Shown: positions 7,315-13,056 of the stretch, in pieces
Numbering within the stretch: the stretch's first letter is position 1
Layout of the letters: every line of letters begins with the position of its first letter
Source: JALFST01 sp022779285
GTDB taxonomy: Bacteria; Bacillota; Clostridia; Tissierellales; Peptoniphilaceae
Assembly: GCA_050313895.1 (NCBI GenBank)
Contig: JBNPMI010000025.1
Reading direction: 5' to 3' (one strand)
Length of the DNA: 13,056 bases
Notes under the pieces: model-generated
The model's input: the letters and a program-made list of their open reading frames with translations, nothing else
Database searches by the model: none
What the model was told of the DNA's origin: nothing
Position numbers and translations under genes: made by a program

Positions 7315-7683
7315 ATGAAAATTGTTGTGGGCGGGCAAATCAACAAACAGGAGATTCGTGATTTTATTGAAAAAAACTATGGAGCTGACGATCTGACCTT
7401 GGAGATCCAAAATGATCTTGATGCAGTCATGGCGATGAAAGCAGGGCAATTTGACTATTATATCGGTGCCTGTAATACGGGTGGTGGAGGAGCGCTTGCC
7501 ATGGCCATCGCTCTTTTAGGGGGAAAACAGTGCAAGACGATTTCCATGCCCGGAAAAATTTTGCCGGAAGAGGATATCGTTGCTGCTGTAAATGATGGAT
7601 GCATCGCTTTTGGCTTTACGTCTCAGCATATGGAACAGGTGCTTCCTATATGGATTAAGGCAATTCAACACAAGAATTGTTAG
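7315..7683 (+). CDS. yhfU: YhfU-like small protein (DUF2620)
   Basis: A 122-residue soluble protein that I recognise as the YhfU/DUF2620 family; its molecular function is unknown. Its signature is DYYIGACNTGGGGAL at 47-61, a cysteine (Cys53) in a small-residue loop after a beta strand, inside an alternating alpha/beta fold (MKIVVGG at the N-terminus, later GCIAFGF at 96-101). This layout recalls the phospho-cysteine loop of PTS EIIB proteins, but the match is by shape only. The ribosome binding site AAGGAGG (7304-7310) overlaps the yhfY stop, so translation is probably coupled. It always travels with the membrane protein YhfT in the cluster known from E. coli, which suggests an accessory subunit or substrate-presenting role. 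Calling it an EIIB is a hypothesis. Confidence 0.82.
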   Translation: MKIVVGGQINKQEIRDFIEKNYGADDLTLEIQNDLDAVMAMKAGQFDYYIGACNTGGGGALAMAIALLGGKQCKTISMPGKILPEEDIVAAVNDGCIAFGFTSQHMEQVLPIWIKAIQHKNC

Positions 7684-7716
7684 CAAACTCGAAACATAAG
7701 ATAAAGGGGAAAACTT

Positions 7717-9027
7717 ATGAGATATGTCGTTTTGGCATTGATAGGTGCTTTGGCAGCTGTTCTTGCAAACAAAGGAATTGCAGTATTTAATGATGGGTTT
7801 CGACCGATCGTTCCACAGTTCTATGATGGTCAGATTTCCAGAAAAGAACTGGCTGCCATGAGCTTTGCAATCAGTTTTGGACTTGTAATCGGATTTGCCA
7901 TTCCTACTTCTATTGCGGCTTCCATTATTTTGATTCATTGTATTTTATTGACAACCGATATCATTGGGGTGTTTTGTCCGGACTCATTCGTGGGGACAAT
8001 TGTTGCGGGAGTTGTTGGAGCAGCATATGGTGTTGCCATCCTATTGGGCCTCGAGTTTGTTGTGAAGTTTTTTGCAGCACTTCCATTCAACTTTTTAGGT
8101 AGTCTGGGTTCCGTATCATCCTTTGTTACTGCGGCGTTTGCGATCTTTCCGGCTGTAGCAGTTGGACATCAGCATGGATTTCAAAAGGGGGCGGCTTCCG
8201 CGCTGGTCACTTTATTGGTATATATTTTTACCGTGAAATTTGGACAGTTTACGCTTGGCTCCGCAAAGGTTGTTCTCAATGGTTTCGGTATGGCAATGCT
8301 TGCCGGGATGATCTGCTTAATTGTATTTGCGGCAGGAGTTAAGGGAGAAGGAGATGCCAATGCTTCTTTGGTGTCTGTTTTTGAAGATAAAGTAAAACGC
8401 ATTCGTTCAAATTGGTGGTTGCTTGCCATTATGGGAGGTCTTGTTGCATTAGCAACGTCGATGGGAGTTGTTGCAGGAGATCCGATTTCTTTGGGATTAG
8501 TGGCAGAAACTTCATGGGCAGAAGCGGGTATGGTGGCATTGGCGCGTGCCATCGGATTTATCCCTCTCGTCTTTACAACAGCGATTGTGACGGGGGTATA
8601 TGGTCCTGTCGGCTCTACTTTTGTTTTTGTAGTCGGCCTCTTTATGCACGGTAATCCAATTCTGGCTGCGGTTTTGGGTGCGGTGGTCATGGTCATTGAG
8701 CTTGCGTTGATTCATGTTTTTGCGAAAGGAATGGATAAATTTCCAGGTATGAAGGATATGGGAGGACATATCCGCACGTCGATGAACAAAGTTTTGGAGG
8801 TAGCACTTACCGTTGGGGGCGTAGTGGCGGCAGAAGCTATGGCGGCTTCTTTTTCGGGCATTGCTGGCTCCGGAGCATTATTCGTGGTAGCTTGCTTGCT
8901 GCTCAACAGAATTTCAAAGAAGCCCATTGTGGAGCTTGCTATAGGACCTGTGGCATGTATTTTCTACGGAATTATTTTGAACTTGCTTTTGGTGTTGAAT
9001 CTTATTGCGCTTGCCCCTGTGGCGTAA
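7717..9027 (+). CDS. yhfT: YhfT-like polytopic membrane transporter
   Basis: A 436-residue, very hydrophobic protein with roughly ten to twelve membrane segments, matching the YhfT family. Clear hydrophobic stretches include residues 2-22, 48-78, 92-115, 135-150, 160-180, 190-208, 236-253, 283-310, 315-335, 365-395 and 408-433. A hydrophilic loop around 209-230 (with LVSVFEDKVKR) separates the two halves. The conserved NDGFRP (25-30) after the first segment and LPTD/LTTD-like LLTTDIIGV (77-85) match E. coli YhfT, and HDGIRP/NDGFRP loops recall GatC/SgaT-type EIIC permeases. It is the likely importer of the compound metabolised by the downstream enzymes. AAAGGGGA (7703-7710) serves as ribosome binding site. 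A strong terminator follows immediately. Confidence 0.88.
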   Translation: MRYVVLALIGALAAVLANKGIAVFNDGFRPIVPQFYDGQISRKELAAMSFAISFGLVIGFAIPTSIAASIILIHCILLTTDIIGVFCPDSFVGTIVAGVVGAAYGVAILLGLEFVVKFFAALPFNFLGSLGSVSSFVTAAFAIFPAVAVGHQHGFQKGAASALVTLLVYIFTVKFGQFTLGSAKVVLNGFGMAMLAGMICLIVFAAGVKGEGDANASLVSVFEDKVKRIRSNWWLLAIMGGLVALATSMGVVAGDPISLGLVAETSWAEAGMVALARAIGFIPLVFTTAIVTGVYGPVGSTFVFVVGLFMHGNPILAAVLGAVVMVIELALIHVFAKGMDKFPGMKDMGGHIRTSMNKVLEVALTVGGVVAAEAMAASFSGIAGSGALFVVACLLLNRISKKPIVELAIGPVACIFYGIILNLLLVLNLIALAPVA

Positions 9028-9034
9028 TCCATTC

Positions 9035-9074
9035 GAATTGCGGTACGGGGAACTCCGTACCGCAATTCTTTTTT
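9035..9074 (+). terminator. Strong rho-independent terminator inside the yhf cluster
   Basis: GAATTGCGGTACGG (9035-9048) pairs perfectly with CCGTACCGCAATTC (9055-9068), a 14-bp stem with a 6-base loop, followed directly by six T (9069-9074). It begins 7 bases after the yhfT stop. It should end the yhfY-U-T transcript, so the downstream php-yhfS-yhfX-yhfW genes need read-through, antitermination or their own promoter. Confidence 0.95.
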
Positions 9075-9087
9075 GGATGGGAGAAAA

Positions 9088-9489
9088 ATGATTAATAAAT
9101 GAAGTTGAGAATATTCCACTTTTTCTTCTGAGCGTAAGATTATTGAGGAATGTAAGGAGAAAAAACGTCTATATGGGAGTGATGAAATTTTCCTTGTTCG
9201 CTCGGATTTGATACAAAAGCTTGCAGAAAATAGAAAGATCAATTGTATATTTATGATGCATAGAAAAGAGGATGAAAAGATTGTAATTTTCGAGAGCAAT
9301 CGTCAAGTCTATCTTTTTCAGAGATTTGATTTCATATTTTAATATTTATGTGTTTCACGAAGAAGACATTGATTTTAAATGGACTTTTGCCACATACAGT
9401 TTTTTATATCGAAGGAAGGTTCCCTTTTCGTTACGATATCGGCGGATGAGTTTCGTGTGAATTATGTAAACTGTGCATGGATTTCATAG
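9088..9489 (+). pseudogene. Decayed gene of unknown family between yhfT and php
   Basis: The 9075-9590 gap is not empty. ATG at 9088, with GGGAG four bases upstream, opens a frame interrupted by TGA at 9100 and 9106. The frame then runs open for 77 codons (9109-9339) to TAA at 9340, with a protein-like sequence such as ERKIIEECKEKKRLYGSDEI. A protein-like stretch continues in the next frame (about 9332-9378, for example IYVFHEEDIDF). The first frame then resumes at about 9379 and stays open to TAG at 9487, reading QFFISKEGSLFVTISADEF and so on. Two compensating frameshifts and two early stops in about 134 codons indicate a degenerated gene of about 130 residues. I do not recognise the family. 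It could instead be an unusual recoded gene, or chance, though the residue composition argues against chance. Nothing else is seen in this gap apart from a weak hairpin near 9490-9509. Confidence 0.5.
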
Positions 9490-9509
9490 TCTGTTTCTGG
9501 AAAAACAGA
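9490..9509. promoter_or_regulatory. Small hairpin upstream of php
   Basis: TCTGTTT (9490-9496) and AAACAGA (9503-9509) form a perfect 7-bp inverted repeat with a 6-base loop. There is no T-run, so it is not a standard terminator. It could be an operator or a leader hairpin for php. From 9510 to 9600 I see no convincing promoter; TTGGTT at 9535 has only a poor -10 at the right distance. Confidence 0.25.
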
Positions 9510-9600
9510 GTGGATGTCTCGGAAAATAGAATAGTTGGTTAGTCGGTCATATCACAAGATAAATTTATTGTTCGATATTCTAGAAAAGGTTATGGTGAAA

Positions 9601-10461
9601 ATGAAATACAAACAGATTACGTATTCACACGAACATCTGCGGCTCGATCTATCCGCAGGGAAAAACGATCCGGATTGTTTCCTCAATGGATATATGGATT
9701 GCTACGATGAGTTAAAGGATATCCGTGAAAAAGGAGTAACGCGCCTTGTGGACTGTTCCAATCATGGTATGGGCGTAGATTGGGAGATTGATCGGAAGAT
9801 TGAAAAAGAAATCGGAATCGAGGTGATTCGATCTACAGGGTACTACAAGATGCCTTTTATGCCTGACTATGTATCGACAGCGACCGTTAGGGAATTGTCA
9901 CAGGCGATGCTGAATGATATAGATGCGGGCGCCCAGGTAATTGGTGAAATTGGAACGAGCCTCAATGAATGGTTTCCAAACGAAAAAAAAGTCTTTAAGG
10001 CGGCTGTACTGGCACAAAAAGAGACAAATGCCATTATTATTACACATACAACATTGGGCACCTTGATTCAAGAACAGGTGGATTTCTTTTTAGCACAGGG
10101 TGTGAATCCTAAAAAAGTCATCCTTTCCCATGTAGCGCTTTCCCAGGATCTCGATGCGATCCGTTATTCCCTGAAGCATGGCTTTAATGTCGCTTTTGAT
10201 ACGATTGGAAAGTTGAAATATCTTCCGGAGGAAATGCGAGTTCAGTATATCCGCACGCTGATCGAAGAAGGTTATAGCGAACAGATTCTAATGTCGATGG
10301 ATGTTACACGAAAAAGTCACCTCAAAAAGAATGGGGGCGTGGGCTACGCGTATCTGATTGATACGTTTCTCCCATTGTTGGAACAGGAAGGGGTAACATC
10401 TGAGGCAATCGAACAAATTGTTTCACATAATTTTACAAAGATATTGGAGGCCAAAGGTTGA
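9601..10461 (+). CDS. php: Php/YhfV-like phosphotriesterase-superfamily hydrolase
   Basis: A TIM-barrel, binuclear-metal hydrolase-like protein of 286 residues, the phosphotriesterase homology protein of the yhf cluster. Predicted metal ligands, by recall of E. coli Php: His10 and His12 in SHEHLRLD (9-16), Glu116 in GEIGTS (115-120), His149 in ITHTT (147-151), His177 in LSHVAL (175-180), and Asp234 in SMDVTR (232-237). Glu116 stands where classic phosphotriesterase has a carboxylated lysine, as in E. coli Php. The true substrate is unknown; organophosphate hydrolysis should not be assumed. Start is uncertain: ATG 9601, GTG 9595 and ATG 9592 are all near AAAAGG (9584-9589), and the frame is open back to a TTG at 9535. 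Its TGA overlaps the yhfS start by 4 bases. It follows the cluster's internal terminator and the decayed gene. Confidence 0.85.
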   Translation: MKYKQITYSHEHLRLDLSAGKNDPDCFLNGYMDCYDELKDIREKGVTRLVDCSNHGMGVDWEIDRKIEKEIGIEVIRSTGYYKMPFMPDYVSTATVRELSQAMLNDIDAGAQVIGEIGTSLNEWFPNEKKVFKAAVLAQKETNAIIITHTTLGTLIQEQVDFFLAQGVNPKKVILSHVALSQDLDAIRYSLKHGFNVAFDTIGKLKYLPEEMRVQYIRTLIEEGYSEQILMSMDVTRKSHLKKNGGVGYAYLIDTFLPLLEQEGVTSEAIEQIVSHNFTKILEAKG

Positions 10462-11561
10462 AGACATTTCCATTGCCGTCGCTTACATTAGAACAGGCAA
10501 AACAAAAGCAATTTCAACTGATTGATGCGATTACACGAGAATTTGATGGAAAAGATTTTCTTTCTATGGGAGATCTGGGCGTTATTCCGGGTCTCAATAA
10601 ACCGGTTTATGCAGACAAAGTTGAGCGAGTCCTTGCTGATTTTTTTCATGCCGAAAGAACACTTTTGGTAACAGGATCCGGAACAGGAGCAATTCGTTGG
10701 GGTTTGCAGGCAATGGTACGGGCGGGGGATGCAATTTTTGTACATTCTGCACCGATTTATCCGACAACAGAAGTTACTTTTCAGTCCATGGGTTTAAAGC
10801 CCGTTTCTGTAGATTTTAATGACTTGGATGCTTTACAAAAAGCAGTGGCAGATCATCCGGAAATCCATTGCGCACTCATTCAATATACGAGACAGGCAAT
10901 TGAAGATTCCTATGCAATGCAAGATGTGATTGAGTCGATCCAGTCGGTAAGAAACGTATCGATTCTTACTGATGATAATTACGCTGTGATGAAGGTTCCA
11001 TATATTGGTACTGAGTTGGGAGCGGATATTTCTGCATTTTCATGCTTTAAGCTACAAGGGCCGGAAGGGGTGGGGCTTGTGGTAGGAAAAGCGAAGTGGA
11101 TTGACCGCATCGAGAAAATGAATTACTCAGGTGGCTCCAAGGTGCAAGGCTGGCAAGCAATGGAGGTACTTCGCGGAATGACCTATGCACCTGTAACCCT
11201 TGCCATTCAAGCGCAGGTAAATGAAGAGGTGGTCTCACGTTTACGGTCAGGTGAGATTCCGGAGATTTGTGATGCCTTTTTAGCCAACGCACAATCCAAA
11301 GTCTTGCTTGTGAAATTTCGCGAAAATATTGCAAAGGCAGTGCTTGAGGAGGCACAAAAGCTTGGTGGATTACCAAATCCGGTAGGAGCGGAGTCCAAGT
11401 ATGAGCTCGTACCCATGTTTTATCGCGTTTCAGGAACATTCCGTAAAACGGATCCTACATTGGAGGAAAGGATGATTCGAGTCAATCCGAATCGCGGCGG
11501 AACGGAGACGATTATTCGTATATTGAAAGAGAGTATTAGAAAGGCAAAGGAATGTTTCTAA
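10458..11561 (+). CDS. yhfS: YhfS-like PLP-dependent aminotransferase-fold enzyme
   Basis: A 367-residue fold-type I PLP enzyme of the YhfS family, whose reaction is unknown. The start is a TTG at 10458. It has GGAGG (10446-10450) at 7 bases, and the resulting N-terminus MKTFPLPSLT matches E. coli YhfS as I recall it. A phosphate-binding GSGTGAIR (73-80), the cofactor-facing TDDNYAVMK (171-179) and the Schiff-base lysine Lys198 in FSCFKLQGPEG (194-204) are visible. A later GAESKYELVPMFYR (310-323) and RVNPNRGG (341-348) are probably substrate-side. The TTG start lies inside the php stop (TTGA overlap), and the last 10 bases overlap yhfX, so translation is tightly coupled. It probably acts in one pathway with Php, YhfX and YhfW. 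Confidence 0.92.
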   Translation: MKTFPLPSLTLEQAKQKQFQLIDAITREFDGKDFLSMGDLGVIPGLNKPVYADKVERVLADFFHAERTLLVTGSGTGAIRWGLQAMVRAGDAIFVHSAPIYPTTEVTFQSMGLKPVSVDFNDLDALQKAVADHPEIHCALIQYTRQAIEDSYAMQDVIESIQSVRNVSILTDDNYAVMKVPYIGTELGADISAFSCFKLQGPEGVGLVVGKAKWIDRIEKMNYSGGSKVQGWQAMEVLRGMTYAPVTLAIQAQVNEEVVSRLRSGEIPEICDAFLANAQSKVLLVKFRENIAKAVLEEAQKLGGLPNPVGAESKYELVPMFYRVSGTFRKTDPTLEERMIRVNPNRGGTETIIRILKESIRKAKECF

Positions 11562-12709
11562 AAAAACTGAATCAAAAAAATCCAAAGCTGATAGAGACAG
11601 CGCTGGAATTTCATCAGAAGCATCAGATTTTGCCGGATACTTTTGTTGTCGATGTGGATCAGTTTTTGGAAAATGCAAAAAAAATCTTGGAAGCTGCGCA
11701 AAGCGCAAATATAGAGCTTTACTATATGCTTAAGCAGATCGGAAGAAACCCATATTTGGCAAAAGAGCTGGAAAGAATGGGTTACCGCGGAGCGGTTGTT
11801 GTGGATTTTAAAGAAGCGGAAGTTATGATGAACAATCATCTTCGGATTGCGCATGCAGGGCATCTTGTGCAAATTCCTTCCGCAATGGTGAAGCGATTGG
11901 TTCAATACGGATGCGAATATATCACTATATATTCCATAGACAAAATGGCAGAAATTGAAGAAGCTGCAAAAGATATCGGAGTTTGCCAAAAAATCCTTGT
12001 ACGTGTGATTGGAACAAAAGATCATATTTACAGCGGGCAGACGGCGGGATTTTCTTTGCAAGAGTTAGTAGATGTGGTCAACGCAGCAAAAAATATGCCC
12101 CATATCGAGATTGCCGGTGTCGACAGTTTTCCATGTTTTCTTTATGATGAGGTCCAAAAAGATATTAAGCCCCAGGAAAATTTAGCCACACTTTTCAAAG
12201 CAAAGCGAATTTTAGAAAAACTGGGGTGTACGATTCAGAATGTCAATGCGCCTTCAGCAACGTGCGTGCGTACATTGACCCTGATGAAAGAATATCCGGA
12301 CATCACTTCGGCTGAACCGGGGCATGGTTTGAGTGGGACGACTCCTTATCATGCAGAGCAGGATGCCACAGAAATTCCCTGCGTTTTATATCTTTCAGAA
12401 ATCAGTCATAATTTTGAAGGAAGGGCCTATTTCTATGGAGGGGGATATTATCGAAGGGGTCATATAGAGAATGCGCTTGTCGGAAAAGACCTTGAAAATT
12501 TAGTATCTGAAAAAGTCCTTTTACCGGATATAGATTCAATTGATTATCATTTTGGACTGAAAAACAGGCATCAAGTGGGAGAGACTGTAATGATGGCGTT
12601 TCGGTTTCAGGTATTTGTAACGCGAAGCGATGTATGCTTGATTCAGGGAATTCACAAAGGTCGGCTCAGAATTTTAGGAATATACGATAGTTTAGGAAGA
12701 AGAAAATGA
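11552..12709 (+). CDS. yhfX: YhfX-like alanine-racemase-fold PLP protein
   Basis: A 385-residue protein with the N-terminal PLP TIM barrel of the alanine racemase / D-threonine aldolase type (fold-type III). The likely cofactor lysine is Lys61 in YMLKQIGRNP (58-67). Other landmarks are AHAGHLVQIP (100-109), NAPSAT (232-237), AEPGHGLSGT (254-263), YGGGYYRRGH (295-304) and FVTRSDV (355-361), all seen in E. coli YhfX as I remember it. The reaction is unknown; racemisation or aldol-type chemistry on an amino acid is a family-level possibility. The start at 11552 overlaps yhfS by 10 bases, with AAGG at 11541-11544 as ribosome binding site. The TGA stop overlaps the yhfW start (ATGA). Two unrelated PLP folds side by side suggest sequential steps on one amino compound. 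Confidence 0.92.
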   Translation: MFLKKLNQKNPKLIETALEFHQKHQILPDTFVVDVDQFLENAKKILEAAQSANIELYYMLKQIGRNPYLAKELERMGYRGAVVVDFKEAEVMMNNHLRIAHAGHLVQIPSAMVKRLVQYGCEYITIYSIDKMAEIEEAAKDIGVCQKILVRVIGTKDHIYSGQTAGFSLQELVDVVNAAKNMPHIEIAGVDSFPCFLYDEVQKDIKPQENLATLFKAKRILEKLGCTIQNVNAPSATCVRTLTLMKEYPDITSAEPGHGLSGTTPYHAEQDATEIPCVLYLSEISHNFEGRAYFYGGGYYRRGHIENALVGKDLENLVSEKVLLPDIDSIDYHFGLKNRHQVGETVMMAFRFQVFVTRSDVCLIQGIHKGRLRILGIYDSLGRRK

Positions 12710-13056
12710 AAAAAAGATTCATTATCATTGTTTTGGACGGTTTTGGTATTGGAGCCATGTATGATGCTGCTCAGACAAGACCGGGAGATGAGAAAGCAAA
12801 TACTTTGCGATCCATCCTTCATGATTTTCCGGATCTCAAGCTTCCCACGTTGGAGAAATTGGGTTTAATGAATGCTTATGGGGAAGAGAGCAGCCGGATG
12901 AAACAAAATCCGAAGGCAAATTTCGGACGCAGTGAGCTCATGCATTTTGGTGCGGATACCTTTATGGGTCATCAGGAAATTATGGGAACAAAACCTAAAA
13001 TGCCACAATTTATCCCTTTCCAAGAAAAGGTGGATGAGATTGGAGAATATTTAAAA
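12706..13056 (+). CDS. yhfW: YhfW-like phosphopentomutase-family enzyme, partial at the window end
   Basis: Only the first 117 residues are in the window; the frame is open to the last base. It belongs to the alkaline phosphatase superfamily and resembles phosphopentomutase. DGFGIG at 11-16 supplies a metal-binding aspartate (Asp11). GADTFMGHQEIMGTKP (82-97) carries the probable phospho-accepting Thr85, in the same place as the DTTTGHWE-type motif of phosphopentomutases. PTLEKLGLMN at 47-56 is also typical of the family. A phosphotransfer or phosphomutase role on the pathway intermediate is likely, though the substrate need not be a pentose. ATG 12706 overlaps the yhfX TGA and is preceded by AGGAAG (12694-12699). 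Confidence 0.88.
   Translation, partial: MKKRFIIIVLDGFGIGAMYDAAQTRPGDEKANTLRSILHDFPDLKLPTLEKLGLMNAYGEESSRMKQNPKANFGRSELMHFGADTFMGHQEIMGTKPKMPQFIPFQEKVDEIGEYLK

Noticed and set aside
8181..8696. 171-codon open frame on the - strand
   Set aside because: It lies wholly opposite yhfT, is Thr/Ala/Pro-rich as expected for the antisense of a membrane protein gene, and has no ribosome binding site.
9245..9251. GTATATT half-site like the yhfY operator
   Set aside because: No matching AATATAC follows at the required distance; a 7-base AT-rich match is expected by chance.
9088..9342. In-frame TGA codons read as tryptophan (alternative genetic code)
   Set aside because: php and yhfX end in TGA at sites that make overlapping operon junctions, and tryptophan is TGG throughout the clear genes, so TGA is a stop here.
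9535..9600. N-terminal extension of php from TTG 9535
   Set aside because: There is no ribosome binding site and the extra 22 residues have no counterpart in the family, where the HEH motif lies within about 10-14 residues of the start.
1..13056. tRNA, rRNA, CRISPR array, insertion sequence or phage genes
   Set aside because: I looked for cloverleaf-like segments, regularly spaced repeats, transposase motifs and terminal inverted repeats and found none that I could support.

Overview
The window looks like a chromosomal segment of a low-to-moderate GC Gram-positive bacterium (Bacillota/Firmicutes). The grounds are AGGAGG-type ribosome binding sites on most genes, a LytR-CpsA-Psr cell-wall protein directly behind glmS, an ammonia-type NadE, and relaxed start-codon use (one convincing TTG start). 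I cannot name the genus. TGA is a normal stop here: the php-like and yhfX-like genes end in it and tryptophan is TGG.

Left part (1-3995): a housekeeping and cell-envelope run on the + strand. It holds glmS (glucosamine-6-phosphate synthase) behind a short promoter, an LCP-family cell-wall glycopolymer transferase with a low-complexity tail, and a small PaaI-type hotdog thioesterase. It ends at a hairpin that probably terminates transcription from both sides. The hairpin faces galM (aldose 1-epimerase, - strand, 3993-5051). galM and the NAD synthetase gene nadE (5164-5925) are divergent, and their predicted promoters overlap at the -10 elements.

Right part (5943-13056): a complete but rearranged version of the poorly understood enterobacterial yhf gene set (yhfZYXWVUTS in E. 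coli). The order here is yhfZ-yhfY-yhfU-yhfT, a strong terminator, a decayed gene, then php(yhfV)-yhfS-yhfX-yhfW, with yhfW cut by the window edge. Gene identity rests on protein features remembered from the E. coli family members, not on a search. The set comprises a regulator with an HTH and a ligand-binding domain (YhfZ), a lone PRD domain (YhfY), a small Cys-containing protein (YhfU), a polytopic membrane protein (YhfT), a phosphotriesterase-superfamily metal hydrolase (Php), two different PLP enzymes (aminotransferase-like YhfS and alanine-racemase-fold YhfX) and a phosphopentomutase-like enzyme (YhfW). Together they look like uptake and catabolism of one specific, probably amino- and phospho-containing, compound. 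The substrate is unknown.

The clearest structural signals not explained by genes are four. A sigma-70-like promoter with a perfect GTATATT-N13-AATATAC dyad lies between yhfZ and yhfY and is a likely operator. A 14-bp perfect-stem terminator splits the yhf cluster. A frameshifted, stop-interrupted reading frame of about 134 codons sits just after that terminator. The four catabolic genes are tightly coupled by overlaps. The PRD domain (with both candidate phospho-histidines), the conserved Cys of YhfU and the membrane protein YhfT together raise the possibility of a PTS-like transport and sensing arrangement.
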